From the NCBI GenBank assembly GCA_021818565.1, contig JAKATV010000246.1, forward strand, positions 1 to 17,050: DNA of 17,050 bases. The letters are read 5' to 3'. The notes beneath the pieces are model-generated. The model was not told the DNA's origin and did not search any database. It worked only from the letters and a program-made list of their open reading frames with translations. The position numbers and the translations under genes were made by a program. Positions 6,184-14,532 of the stretch are shown one piece after another; the stretch's first letter is position 1, and every line of letters begins with the position of its first letter. The DNA is from Planctomycetota bacterium (GTDB lineage: Bacteria; Planctomycetota; Phycisphaerae; WQYP01).

Positions 6184-6361
6184 ATTTTTATTTTTTCGCC
6201 TTGGCGAAAGGGAAGGTTATCCATCGGCGGCCCTATTGCCCCGACTCATTGGGCCGGATACGCTGAAGCTTATGGATAGGCCACTGTCGCGGCGGCGGTT
6301 GAATTTGCTTGCGTATGGCAATATCGTTCAGACCCGTTGCCCCCAGGAGCCTGTCCGAGTA

Positions 6362-7069
6362 ATGGCCGGGATTGTGACGCAGGAGCTTGCGGAATTGATT
6401 ATCACCATTGATGGACCAGCTGGGTCCGGAAAATCCGCAGTCGCGGGACTACTGGCTCAGCGTCTGGATGTCCCCCACCTGGACACCGGTGCGATGTATC
6501 GGGCGGTAGCGCTAAAAGCGTTGCAAGCGGGGATTACGGCGGAAAAGCCGGACCAGAAACGCCTGGCGGAACTTGCGGGCAATCTTGATTTAGCCTTTGA
6601 CTGGAGCACCAGCCCCGCGAAAGTCCTCCTGGACGGAAAAGATGTTTCCAATGACATTCGGAGGCCTGAAGTTACAGCAATCGTCTATTTAGCGGCGGAT
6701 AATACGCTGGTGCGCGCCGAACTGGTCCGCCGGCAGCGGGAAATTGCCGCAAAAACCCATGGATTGGTTACAGAAGGCCGCGATCAGGGAACGGTGGTTT
6801 TCCCCGATGCCGATTATAAATTTTACCTGGATGCGGATATAAAAGAGCGGGCGCGCCGACGCTTTCAGGAGCTTACACGCAAGGGAATATCGGCTGATTT
6901 TCCGACCTTGCTGGCGGATATGCACTTGCGCGACCAGCAGGATATAAATCGGGGCGTTGGAGCGTTGAAGCTGGCTGCGGGTGCTATCGTGTTAGATACG
7001 ACGGCCTTGAATCTCCAGCAGGTTGTTGATGCAATGGTAAAAATAATAGGAAGTCCGCGCCATGGATGA
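6362..7069 (+). CDS. cmk: Cytidylate kinase
   Basis: Cmk phosphorylates CMP and dCMP with ATP in the cytoplasm, feeding pyrimidine nucleotides into RNA, DNA and lipid synthesis. The 235-residue product has the P-loop GPAGSGKS (18-25), the substrate-site motif HLDTGAMYRAVA (39-50), the GRDQGTVVFPDA segment (139-150; GRDIGT is usual), the LID-type region KERARRRFQEL and the late motif ALKLAAGAIVLDTT. The ATG at 6362 has AGGAG 12 bases upstream. A TTG at 6395 with AGGAG nine bases upstream would give the more typical N-terminus LIITIDGPAGSGKS, so the true start could be there. The frame also extends back to 6236 but shows no conservation there. It overlaps plsC by 8 bases. Confidence 0.95.
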   Translation: MAGIVTQELAELIITIDGPAGSGKSAVAGLLAQRLDVPHLDTGAMYRAVALKALQAGITAEKPDQKRLAELAGNLDLAFDWSTSPAKVLLDGKDVSNDIRRPEVTAIVYLAADNTLVRAELVRRQREIAAKTHGLVTEGRDQGTVVFPDADYKFYLDADIKERARRRFQELTRKGISADFPTLLADMHLRDQQDINRGVGALKLAAGAIVLDTTALNLQQVVDAMVKIIGSPRHG

Positions 7070-7901
7070 CACTCCCCCGCCAATCCAGGAGCAGAGCGTG
7101 CCACCCCCCGCTGCCGCCCCCACAGATGCCGCCGACACCGCCAGGCAACCTGCCGGGCAACCGCGGGTGCGCTATGTATACCGAGGCGAAGACAGCGGCT
7201 GGTTGCAGATATTTTTATGGACCCTGGGTAAAGTTTTTTTGCAGTTTTTCAGCGTGTTGTGTTTTCATGTACGGGTGGCCGGGCGGGAAAATGTGCCCGC
7301 CAAAGGCGGCGCGCTGCTGGTGACCAATCATCAAAGCATGTTGGACCCGTGGATGATCGGCATTGCGCTGCACCGGCAGATCCATTTCATGGCACGAGAA
7401 AGCCTTTTTAGAGGCGGGTTTGGACAATATGCGCTGGAAACAACCAACGCGTTTCCCATCCGGCGGGGCCGCGCCGATTCCACAGCCGTGCGCGAAGCCA
7501 TTCGACGGCTAAATTGCGGCTATCTGCTGAACTTGTTTCCGGAAGCCACCCGCACCTCCGACGGCACAATCGGCCCGATAGCCGCCGGCGTGGCGATTAT
7601 TGTGCACCGGGCCAAGGTTCCGGTAGTGCCCGTGGTCATTGATGGTGCCTTCGAAGCGTGGCCCCGTGATCGCAAGTTTTTCCGCTATTCCGGAATCCGT
7701 GTTCGCTATGGCAAGCCCATTGCCTACGAGGAACTGGCGAACCTGTCCGCTGATGAAATATCGGTACGCATTCGGCGGGAATTGGTGGAATTGCAAAAGA
7801 AGCTCAATTCCCGGCACGCCGCCGCTTCCGAAGCCCGATTTGAAGCCGATCTCCAAGCCGGCAAAAAAAGGCTGGTGGTAGCCGATGAATTTTCGGCATG
7901 A
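7062..7901 (+). CDS. plsC: 1-acyl-sn-glycerol-3-phosphate acyltransferase (PlsC family)
   Basis: PlsC-type enzymes add the second acyl chain to lysophosphatidate at the inner membrane. The catalytic NHxxxxD motif is NHQSMLD (H90, D95). The second block is present as FPIRRGRAD (131-139), the third as FPEATR (159-164; FPEGTR is usual) and the fourth as VPVVPVVIDGAFE (186-198). Residues 46-70 are hydrophobic and probably sit in the membrane surface. The first 35 residues are Pro/Ala-rich and not part of the fold. The gene overlaps the end of cmk by 8 bases, implying coupled translation; a cmk-plsC pair is found in several phyla. Acceptor specificity cannot be read from the sequence. Confidence 0.93.
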   Translation: MDDTPPPIQEQSVPPPAAAPTDAADTARQPAGQPRVRYVYRGEDSGWLQIFLWTLGKVFLQFFSVLCFHVRVAGRENVPAKGGALLVTNHQSMLDPWMIGIALHRQIHFMARESLFRGGFGQYALETTNAFPIRRGRADSTAVREAIRRLNCGYLLNLFPEATRTSDGTIGPIAAGVAIIVHRAKVPVVPVVIDGAFEAWPRDRKFFRYSGIRVRYGKPIAYEELANLSADEISVRIRRELVELQKKLNSRHAAASEARFEADLQAGKKRLVVADEFSA

Positions 7902-7923
7902 AAAAAAATGCTGCGAGCGTTGC

Positions 7924-7943
7924 TGGAATCTGGAATCTGGAAT
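7924..7943 (+). repeat. TGGAATC short tandem repeat
   Basis: The heptamer TGGAATC occurs nearly three times in tandem. The same word, inverted, occurs inside the dispersed repeat near 3820 (CCAGATTCCAAG), so this may be a fragment of the same repeat class. Confidence 0.5.
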
Positions 7944-8035
7944 TTTCTGGAGGCGGTGCTCGGCTCTTGTGCAAGGCAAAACTGCGCGATCTTTATCGAC
8001 TGCGGAGGGGATCTCCAGCTTTCTGGTGCGTTCCA

Positions 8036-8054
8036 CCGCCGGCGAAGCCGGCGG
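8036..8054. repeat. GC-rich hairpin in the plsC-cytochrome spacer
   Basis: CCGCCGGC and GCCGGCGG form a perfect 8-bp stem with a GAA loop. No T-run follows, so it is at best a transcript-end or processing structure for plsC. The rest of the 349-base spacer (7902-8250) holds the TGGAATC repeat, an isolated TATAGT (8142-8147) that might be a -10 for the next gene, and nothing else I can support. Confidence 0.5.
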
Positions 8055-8250
8055 CTATGTGAGGTTTTCCTGCGTGACGGCTTGGGGGGCGAAAATAGTT
8101 GCCCGCGCGCAGGCTTTCATGTTTTTTTAATCTGGGTCCGGTATAGTCCTTTTTTACCGCGTGGACACCGCGTTTAGCTGCTTTGGCTCAGAGCGGCGGG
8201 GGTCACGCCAAGGCAAAAAAGCCGCCTGGCTATCGAAAGGAACCGCGCTT

Positions 8251-9306
8251 ATGGTACCATCCGTTTCCGTACTGGCAGTTACTAATTTGGTCAAATTTTT
8301 CGGCCACTTTCATCCTCTGCTGGTACACCTTCCCATTGGCTTTCTGGTATTGCTGGGGGCCATGGAAGTAACCGGACGATTCAAAAAATTCCAGCACATT
8401 ACCGCCGCACGGGGTTTTATACTCGTGCTGCTATCCATCGCGGCCACTTTCACCATTATCTGTGGCTGGTTGCTGGCCAGTGGCGGAGGCTACGGCCATC
8501 GCGTTCTGTTCTATCACCGCTGGCTGGGAACCAGCGTGGGCGTTTTAAGCATCCTGCTGATGGGGATATGGTTCTACAAGAAAAGGGTCGGCATTGCTTA
8601 TTATTCCACCCTGCTAACGGCACTGATTGTCATGACCTTGGCCGCTCATTTTGGTGGCACGCTCACCTTTGGCAGCCGGTATCTAAGCAAGTACGCACCC
8701 GGGTTTCTCAAGCCGCTTTTAAGTTCAGATATTAAGCGTCATGCAGTACGGATACAGAATAATGGCATTGCGTTCGGGAATCCCACCGGTGATGCAAGCT
8801 ATGCCACACATGGCGAACAGAGCGTCCGCATAACCCCCATCGTCGATCTGCGCGCCGGCGGGAGTTTTTATTCCCGTTACATTCAAACGATCTTCACAGA
8901 TAACTGCACAAGATGTCATGGGCGCAATCGGCAGAAGGCACATCTGCGACTGGACTCCTATTATTGGCTCCGACACGGCAGTCGCGGGAGACCCGTGGTC
9001 ATTCCTTACAACCCCGCGCGCAGCCGCCTGTATCAACTTATATCTCTGCCGTTGTGGCAGCGCCATCACATGCCGCCCCGTCACCACCACCAGTTGACCG
9101 CGGGACAGATACAACTGATTCGCTGGTGGATTCAAACCGGTGCCAGCGGTACCGCGTCACTAAATTCGCTTCATCCGCCGGCTTTCATCCGTCGGGATAT
9201 TGGCGATCCTGTCCCCCGTACGGAGAATTCGTCGGCGTTGCCGTCCGCCCAGCCCATCGCGTTCTTGCACCGCACCGGCGGCGCTGAAGATTCTACGCAA
9301 TATTAA
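8251..9306 (+). CDS. Membrane-anchored planctomycete-type cytochrome c protein
   Basis: The product has 351 residues. An N-terminal membrane part has four helices (about 20-40, 54-74, 91-109, 114-133) and opens with FGHFHPLLVHLPIGFL, typical of DUF2231-like membrane domains that precede cytochrome domains in planctomycetes. A periplasmic part then carries one c-type haem site, CTRCH (C219, C222, H223), preceded by YIQTIFTDN and followed by LRLDSYYWL, a likely axial methionine in HHMPP (M274), and QLTAGQIQLIRWWIQTGA, the usual closing helix of this domain. Role: electron transfer at the membrane; partner unknown, since no dehydrogenase or DUF1549/DUF1553 genes are adjacent. ATG 8251 has AAAGGAA eight bases upstream. 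The last 45 residues are low in conservation and may be a linker. Confidence 0.85.
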   Translation: MVPSVSVLAVTNLVKFFGHFHPLLVHLPIGFLVLLGAMEVTGRFKKFQHITAARGFILVLLSIAATFTIICGWLLASGGGYGHRVLFYHRWLGTSVGVLSILLMGIWFYKKRVGIAYYSTLLTALIVMTLAAHFGGTLTFGSRYLSKYAPGFLKPLLSSDIKRHAVRIQNNGIAFGNPTGDASYATHGEQSVRITPIVDLRAGGSFYSRYIQTIFTDNCTRCHGRNRQKAHLRLDSYYWLRHGSRGRPVVIPYNPARSRLYQLISLPLWQRHHMPPRHHHQLTAGQIQLIRWWIQTGASGTASLNSLHPPAFIRRDIGDPVPRTENSSALPSAQPIAFLHRTGGAEDSTQY

Positions 9307-9364
9307 TATCGCCCGGCGAGACAGCGGTACAGGTTCCGGAAACTCGCGTGGCCAAACGCCTGTT

Positions 9365-9392
9365 CGGAGTTATTGCGGCGACTCCGGCTTTT
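9365..9392 (+). terminator. Weak possible terminator after the cytochrome gene
   Basis: CGGAGT and ACTCCG form a 6-bp stem with a 10-base loop, followed by GGCTTTTCC. The T-run is short, so the call is tentative. The rest of 9307-9463 shows only the Shine-Dalgarno of the next gene (AGGAG, 9458-9462). Confidence 0.25.
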
Positions 9393-9469
9393 CCGGGATG
9401 ACAAAACGGGTGGGGTCCGTTATCTTTTAGTGTCTTGAGTATTGGATTTTTCATAATAGGAGTTTGAAA

Positions 9470-9817
9470 ATGTCAGACAACAATGTTCCGCCGATTCAAC
9501 CACAAACGCCGCCCCCCACCGCGGGTGATCCCGCCGGGCAGCAGATGCAATTGCAGATTCGTGAAGAGAAGATGAACACGGTATTCAGCAATATCTTCCG
9601 GTTAAGCGCCACGCAGGAAGATTTATTTCTGGATTTTGCCATCAACATGCAGCATCATGACAAGCCCAATACGGTGGTCATGGATGTCAACACCCGCGTG
9701 GCAATGAGCTTTTTTGCCGCCAAGCGTCTGGCGCTGGCGCTAAGCCAGGCGGTGCAGCGCTATGAACAGGTTTATGGTCCCATTCAACTTGATCCGCGGC
9801 AACGCGGCGCGCGGTAA
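9470..9817 (+). CDS. DUF3467 family protein
   Basis: This small protein (115 residues) of unknown function matches the DUF3467 pattern: NTVFSNIFRLSATQEDLFLD (36-55), then VVMDVNTRVAMSFFAAKRLA and LSQAVQRYEQVYGPI near the end. The first 25 residues are Pro/Gln-rich. There is no signal peptide or membrane segment, so it should be cytoplasmic. ATG 9470 has AGGAG seven bases upstream. The frame could extend two codons to a TTG at 9464, but that would crowd the ribosome site. It lies 26 bases before the uracil-DNA glycosylase gene and is probably co-transcribed with it. Confidence 0.85.
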   Translation: MSDNNVPPIQPQTPPPTAGDPAGQQMQLQIREEKMNTVFSNIFRLSATQEDLFLDFAINMQHHDKPNTVVMDVNTRVAMSFFAAKRLALALSQAVQRYEQVYGPIQLDPRQRGAR

Positions 9818-9843
9818 TAGACCGGCGGGAAAGTAGCGGCCTG

Positions 9844-10806
9844 ATGGATACGCTGGCGGCGCAACATGCCGGGCGATTGATGCTTGAAACGGATGCGGCT
9901 TTCGGGGTGCGCGAAGTGCCGTTGGTGCTTCCCAAGCCTGCGGTCCCGGTACCGGGCAAATATGTCGCTCGCAAAGAGGAAAATGCGTTCCCGGGGGGCC
10001 AAGGGGCTTACCGCCCGGCGACGTCCGTTCCACGCGATCCTAAAATGACTGCAGCGCCGCCTCTTGAGGCGCTTAGTCCCGCGGCGGCAAAGCCATCTCG
10101 CCCGACGGCCAATCGCCAAGGAGTTGATATTCCCCGTTCTGTAAAACTTCCCCCCATCCCGGAAGGGCGACTAGATGCGCTTGAGCCGATCAGTGATGCG
10201 GACAAACCGCGGTTGTTAGCGGAATTGCAGCAGGAGACGGTGACTGCTCTGGCCCCCTATATTTCCGACATTGCCACCCGGGTCGTTTTTGGAAGCGGCG
10301 ATCCGGCGGCGAAGCTGATGTTTGTCGGCGAAGGCCCGGGCATTGAGGAAGACAAAACGGGTGTGCCATTTGTGGGCCGTTCCGGGCAGCTTTTAGATAA
10401 GATGATTATTGCCATGGGATTAAGCCGGCAAACGGTGTACGTCGGCAATGTGGTCAAACTTCGCGCAGCCGAAGCCGATCCGGATTCCGGACGATTGCGT
10501 GACCGCCCGCCGACACCGGCGGAAGTGGCCTTAAACATTCCGTGGCTGCATAAACAAATTGAAATTATCCGCCCGCGGGTAATCGTCACGCTGGGCGCAC
10601 CGGCGCTGAAATATCTTACTGGAACGGCGGAGGGAATCAGCCTCCTGCGCGGCACGTGGATGACGTATCGCGGGGTGCCCTTAATGCCGACCTATCATCC
10701 GTCATTTCTATTGCGCGCGTATACGCCTGAAAACCGCGCCAAAGTATGGGGAGATTTACAGCAGGTCATGGCGAAACTGGGTTTAAAGTCTCCAGCTCAA
10801 AAATAG
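9844..10806 (+). CDS. Family 4 uracil-DNA glycosylase lacking the Fe-S cysteines
   Basis: Family 4 uracil-DNA glycosylases remove uracil from DNA in base excision repair. The catalytic domain (about 130-315) is clear: VVFGSGDP, GEGPGIEEDKTGVPFVGRSG (162-181), RPRVIVTLGAPALKYLTG (243-260) and the TYHPSFLLR motif (283-291). The family normally binds a 4Fe-4S cluster through four cysteines, two before VVFG, one in a VVKC-type motif and one about 15-30 residues later. Here the equivalent places read about A135, P138, L206 and N231, and the entire 320-residue protein contains no cysteine. Residues 1-125 are a Pro/Ala-rich extension of unknown role. The frame shows no sign of a shift. The ribosome site before ATG 9844 is weak. 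Confidence 0.88.
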   Translation: MDTLAAQHAGRLMLETDAAFGVREVPLVLPKPAVPVPGKYVARKEENAFPGGQGAYRPATSVPRDPKMTAAPPLEALSPAAAKPSRPTANRQGVDIPRSVKLPPIPEGRLDALEPISDADKPRLLAELQQETVTALAPYISDIATRVVFGSGDPAAKLMFVGEGPGIEEDKTGVPFVGRSGQLLDKMIIAMGLSRQTVYVGNVVKLRAAEADPDSGRLRDRPPTPAEVALNIPWLHKQIEIIRPRVIVTLGAPALKYLTGTAEGISLLRGTWMTYRGVPLMPTYHPSFLLRAYTPENRAKVWGDLQQVMAKLGLKSPAQK

Positions 10807-10858
10807 ACCGCGGTTCTAGTGCTCTTTCACACCTAAATATTAGGATTGATTGGCCCCA

Positions 10859-12352
10859 TTACTTTGCCGGTTTTTTGACCGCAGCACCAGTTGACTCCCA
10901 TCCGCCGCCCAGGGCTTTGTACAGCGCCACCAAATCCGTGCATACGGCGGATTGGCTTTGCACCAGAGCATCCTGGGAGGTATACAGAGCCTGTTGAGCG
11001 GAAAGCACGTTAAGAAAATCAGTCAGGCCGTTTTCATATAACTGCGTGGAATAATTTACCGCTTTCTGATTCTGTGCCACGGCCTCAACGAGCAATTTTT
11101 CATGCTGTTGCTCTCGGGTGTAGGCCGCCAAGGCGCTATTGACATCATCCAGCGCCTGCAAAACGGTTTGGCGATAATTAAGAAAGGCCTGAATCCGTAT
11201 GGCCTTCTGCTGATTGATGTTGGACTGCACCTGCCCCCAATTCAAGATGGACCAGGAGACGTTCGGGCCGATGCCGTAGGTCAGACTGCTGGCATCAAAC
11301 CATTTGGCGGCGTCGGAGGCGGCAAAGCCAAGGTTTCCATTAATGGTGAACTGCGGAAATAAATTGCCTTCCGCAACACCGACATTGGCGGTGGCGGCGG
11401 CATATTGTTCTTCGGCCTGGCGCACATCGGGACGCCGTAGCAAAAGTTCACTGGGCAACCCGATGGGGACCACTGGCGGTATCGACGGAATGGGGCGGGG
11501 AACGGCCAACTGTTTTTCTAAAGCCTGCGGCGGTTGGCCAATTAAGATGCTCAGGGCGTAGAACAGTTGCTTTTCCTGGATGCGCAGTTCGGGCAGTTGG
11601 CTTTCTGTGGTGGCCAACTGGGCGCTGGCGTTGGCCAAAGCCAGCGAGGTACTTAAGCCCCCGCCAATCTGTTGCTGTAAAATTGCCACCGTATGTCGCT
11701 GGGTTTTAAGATTAGCAACGGTCACGGCGATTTGCCGCTGCACCCCCCGCAGGGTCATGTAATCGTCGGCAAGTTCGCTTAATAAGGTCAGCCACACGCC
11801 CCGCTGATTTTCAATAGCGGCACGATAATTAGCGTTGGCGGCCTGTATGCCCCGGCGAACTTGGCCGAAGAAATCCAATTCCCATGTGGCATCAAAACCG
11901 GCTTGATATAAATCAGATTCGGAGGGACCGAAATTGGCACCGTTGCCGATATTTTTACTGCCTCGGCTGTGCTGGTAAGACCCGACTCCCGTAACAAATG
12001 GCCCAAGGTTAGCGGAAGCGGCGTCGCGAATTTCGCGTGATTCGATGATCTGTTGTGTCGCTTCCTGCAGGGTTAGATTGCCGCGGGCCGCGCGGTTGAT
12101 GAGGAGCGTTAACTCCGGATCATGAAAATTTTTCCACCACTGTGCGAGTTGGGCCGGGCCGTTGGTGACTTTACTTATTGACGCGGGCATTGTTGCCGAA
12201 GCGGTCGTGGGGGGATGCAGTTGCGCGGATTTAGCCCAATGGGCCGGCATGGCGGTTTTGGGCGCACGGATAGAGGGTCCTACCATGCAGCCCGTAAGAG
12301 TAGCGCAAACCGCGGCCAAGGTGAGGAAAGCCAAAGGCTTATTTAATTGCAT
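10859..12352 (-). CDS. Outer-membrane efflux lipoprotein (NodT/TolC-like)
   Basis: This is the outer-membrane channel of a tripartite exporter. The N-terminus is a lipoprotein signal: MQLNKPLAFLTLAAVCATLT followed by GC, lipobox LTGC with the lipidated Cys22. Two OEP repeats follow. Landmarks are WELDFFGQVRR (157-167), LLRRPDVRQAE (304-314), NVGVAEGNLFPQF (323-335) and SWSILNWGQV, all typical of the NodT subfamily. At 497 residues the length is standard. It is the last gene of the marR-macA-ATPase-permease-channel run, starting 23 bases after the permease stop. Downstream, between its stop and the converging glycosylase gene (52 bases), only a 5-bp hairpin CCTAA/TTAGG is visible and no clear terminator. 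Confidence 0.93.
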   Translation of the reverse strand: MQLNKPLAFLTLAAVCATLTGCMVGPSIRAPKTAMPAHWAKSAQLHPPTTASATMPASISKVTNGPAQLAQWWKNFHDPELTLLINRAARGNLTLQEATQQIIESREIRDAASANLGPFVTGVGSYQHSRGSKNIGNGANFGPSESDLYQAGFDATWELDFFGQVRRGIQAANANYRAAIENQRGVWLTLLSELADDYMTLRGVQRQIAVTVANLKTQRHTVAILQQQIGGGLSTSLALANASAQLATTESQLPELRIQEKQLFYALSILIGQPPQALEKQLAVPRPIPSIPPVVPIGLPSELLLRRPDVRQAEEQYAAATANVGVAEGNLFPQFTINGNLGFAASDAAKWFDASSLTYGIGPNVSWSILNWGQVQSNINQQKAIRIQAFLNYRQTVLQALDDVNSALAAYTREQQHEKLLVEAVAQNQKAVNYSTQLYENGLTDFLNVLSAQQALYTSQDALVQSQSAVCTDLVALYKALGGGWESTGAAVKKPAK

Positions 12353-12375
12353 GATGATTCTCCAGTCGCATTTTT

Positions 12376-13740
12376 TTACTCGTACCGCAGAGCTTCAATG
12401 GGGTCCAGGCGGGACGCCTTCCAAGCCGGGTAATAACCAAAGACCAGCCCTACCACCACAGACACGGCAACCGACGCCACCATGGCCGGGGCGGACATTT
12501 GAATCGGCCAATGCAGCAGGGATTTGACCGCCATGGAAAGCCCCTGGCCAAACAAAATTCCCAGTGCCCCACCGAAAAGACACAGCACAATGGCCTCGAG
12601 AATAAACTGGCTTAATATATCGCCGGGGCGTGCTCCAATGGCCATGCGCAAGCCGATTTCTCTGGTGCGTTCGGTAACCGATACAAGCATGATATTCATA
12701 ATCCCCACACCGCCGACCATCAGTGATATGAGCGCCACACCGGTAAGCAGATTCGTCATGAGTTGCGTCGTGTGGCCCAGCGCCTGGGAAATCTCCGTCA
12801 TGTTGCGGATATTAAAATCGCTGGGCGTACCGGGTTGCAGGTGATGGCGTTGGCGCAACAAAGCGGTAATTTCAGTAATGGCCTGCGGAATCTGGGAACT
12901 TGACGGGACGGAAACCAGAATGGAATTTACATTGGGAAAACTCACGGGCTGCGGTAAGTCCTGCTGTTCGGTCGCTGACTCAACAGGATACAGGCTTTGT
13001 GATGTTTCCGGATACAACTGACTGGTGGAAAATGTGGCGGAAGCGGCGGAAGCACTTTGATTCTGGTTCTGCAACGCCGAACCTGATACGCGGTATTTCA
13101 TGGTGGTCCAGGGCATGATGATAATGTCATCCTGATCCATGCCCATCATGTTGGCACCTTTTTTTGTTAACACCCCGATGACCCGCAAGGGCACGTTATT
13201 GACAAGAATGGTTTTTCCCAGCGGTTTGCCGCTGGGAAATAGCTCTTTAACATCCGTCTGCCCCAGGATGCAAACTTCATTCGCGCCGTCGACATCATCG
13301 TTGCCGAAAACTCGGCCTTCCGCCAGCGGCCAATCCCGGATTTTCAGATAGGCGGGCGTGGTGCCAATCAGAAATTGGGGCACCCAGTTCATCCCGCCAC
13401 GTACGACCTGCATGCGAGCATTGACGGATGGTGCGGCGGCGGAAATAGAAGGACAGTCCCGCGCGATGGCCGCGGCATCGGCGGAAGTGAGCGTTACTGA
13501 ACTTCCGCCGCCGAAACTCACGCCCGCGCTGACGGCCTGCCCGGGAAATATCAGCAGCTCATTGGCCCCCATATTCGCGATCGTTTGCTTGATGGCGGCG
13601 GATGAGCCTTCACCGATTTGCACCATGGCAATCACCGCGGCGATGCCGATAATAATACCCAATGTGGTCAGGGCGGACCGCAACGGATTGCGGCGTAAAG
13701 CCCGTAAGGCGGTCTTGAGTGTTGTTGCCATTTTCAACAT
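12376..13740 (-). CDS. macB: MacB-type ABC transporter permease (separate subunit)
   Basis: This is the inner-membrane permease of a MacAB-like exporter. It has one N-terminal helix (about 24-42, LTTLGIIIGIAAVIAMVQIG), a large periplasmic MacB_PCD-type domain (about 45-325), then three C-terminal helices (about 333-355, 380-403, 417-436) with the FtsX-type signature SVTERTREIGLRMAIGA and a closing YYPAWKASRLDPIEALRYE. Residues about 219-265 are a Ser/Gln/Ala-rich insertion of low complexity. In E. coli MacB the ATPase is fused to this part; here it is encoded by the preceding gene. ATG 13740 has GAGGTG five bases upstream, inside the end of the ATPase gene; only four bases separate the genes. 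The permease frame also continues upstream, overlapping the ATPase gene, but that is not needed. Confidence 0.92.
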   Translation of the reverse strand: MLKMATTLKTALRALRRNPLRSALTTLGIIIGIAAVIAMVQIGEGSSAAIKQTIANMGANELLIFPGQAVSAGVSFGGGSSVTLTSADAAAIARDCPSISAAAPSVNARMQVVRGGMNWVPQFLIGTTPAYLKIRDWPLAEGRVFGNDDVDGANEVCILGQTDVKELFPSGKPLGKTILVNNVPLRVIGVLTKKGANMMGMDQDDIIIMPWTTMKYRVSGSALQNQNQSASAASATFSTSQLYPETSQSLYPVESATEQQDLPQPVSFPNVNSILVSVPSSSQIPQAITEITALLRQRHHLQPGTPSDFNIRNMTEISQALGHTTQLMTNLLTGVALISLMVGGVGIMNIMLVSVTERTREIGLRMAIGARPGDILSQFILEAIVLCLFGGALGILFGQGLSMAVKSLLHWPIQMSAPAMVASVAVSVVVGLVFGYYPAWKASRLDPIEALRYE

Positions 13741-13744
13741 GGTA

Positions 13745-14482
13745 TCACCTCTTTGCATCGCTTGCGGACCCGGCTGCGACAGCCGCGCTTGGACTCTGGA
13801 AGCCGCCATCAGCAATCAGCCCGTCGCTGATCCGGATGACTCTCCGGGAATGCCCGGCGACGTTGGCGTCATGCGTGACCAGCAGGATTGTAATATCTTT
13901 TTCCGCATTAAGCTTCTGGAACATGCGTAGCACCTCCTCGCTGGTGTGCGTGTTCAGATTTCCGGTGGGTTCATCGGCCAGAAGTAAACGCGGATTATTC
14001 ACCAGCGACCGGGCAATGGCCACACGCTGCTGCTGGCCGCCGGAAAGCTGCGATGGCTCATGGTCCATGCGATCACCCAGGCCGACCTGATCCAGCAACT
14101 CCATGGCCCGCTGACGATGTTGCCTGGCGGACAGGCCGTCTTCAGCATATGTTGTCGGCAGAAGGACATTTTCCAAAGCGGACGTGCGGGCCAGTAAATT
14201 GAAGTTCTGAAAGACAAACCCAATTTTGCGATTCCGCACCGCAGCCCGCTGATTGACCGACATGCTGGAAATTTCCTGGCCATCAAATAAATATTGGCCC
14301 GACGTGGGTCGGTCCAGACACCCTAGAATATTCATCAGCGTGGTTTTGCCCGATCCGGAAGCCCCCATGAGCGCGACCATTTCACCGGGCATAATGCTTA
14401 ACGACACACCTTTGAGCACCTGAACATCCGAACTGCCCAGGTGATAGGTTTTGATGATGTTGCCGACTTTTATCAGTTCCAT
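13745..14482 (-). CDS. macB: MacB-type ABC transporter ATPase
   Basis: This is the cytoplasmic ATPase driving the MacAB-like exporter. All nucleotide-binding motifs are present: Walker A GASGSGKTT (40-48), Q-loop FVFQNFNLL (Q92), signature LSGGQQQR (146-153), Walker B LLLADEPTGNLN (166-177) and the switch histidine in VTHD (H204). The LADEPTGNLN wording places it in the MacB/LolD group. The last 20 residues are an Ala/Ser-rich tail. It is encoded 50 bases after the adaptor gene and four bases before the permease. A LolCDE-type lipoprotein carrier is an alternative for the ATPase alone, but the adjacent adaptor and outer-membrane channel favour an export role. Confidence 0.95.
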   Translation of the reverse strand: MELIKVGNIIKTYHLGSSDVQVLKGVSLSIMPGEMVALMGASGSGKTTLMNILGCLDRPTSGQYLFDGQEISSMSVNQRAAVRNRKIGFVFQNFNLLARTSALENVLLPTTYAEDGLSARQHRQRAMELLDQVGLGDRMDHEPSQLSGGQQQRVAIARSLVNNPRLLLADEPTGNLNTHTSEEVLRMFQKLNAEKDITILLVTHDANVAGHSRRVIRISDGLIADGGFQSPSAAVAAGSASDAKR

Positions 14483-14532
14483 GGCGTTACATGCTCCGGT
14501 TGAAGGCTGCTGGTGCGGTGCCCAGTTTATTG

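Noticed and set aside
6185..6200. Terminator at the TTTCGCC/GGCGAAA hairpin upstream of cmk
   Set aside because: On the plus strand the Ts precede rather than follow the stem; on the minus strand the stem is followed by As.
7509..8036. Minus-strand frame of 175 codons antisense to plsC
   Set aside because: It lies over the conserved PlsC motifs on the other strand and shows no recognisable protein character.
8036..8054. Intrinsic terminator of plsC
   Set aside because: The stem is strong, but no T-run follows it on either strand.
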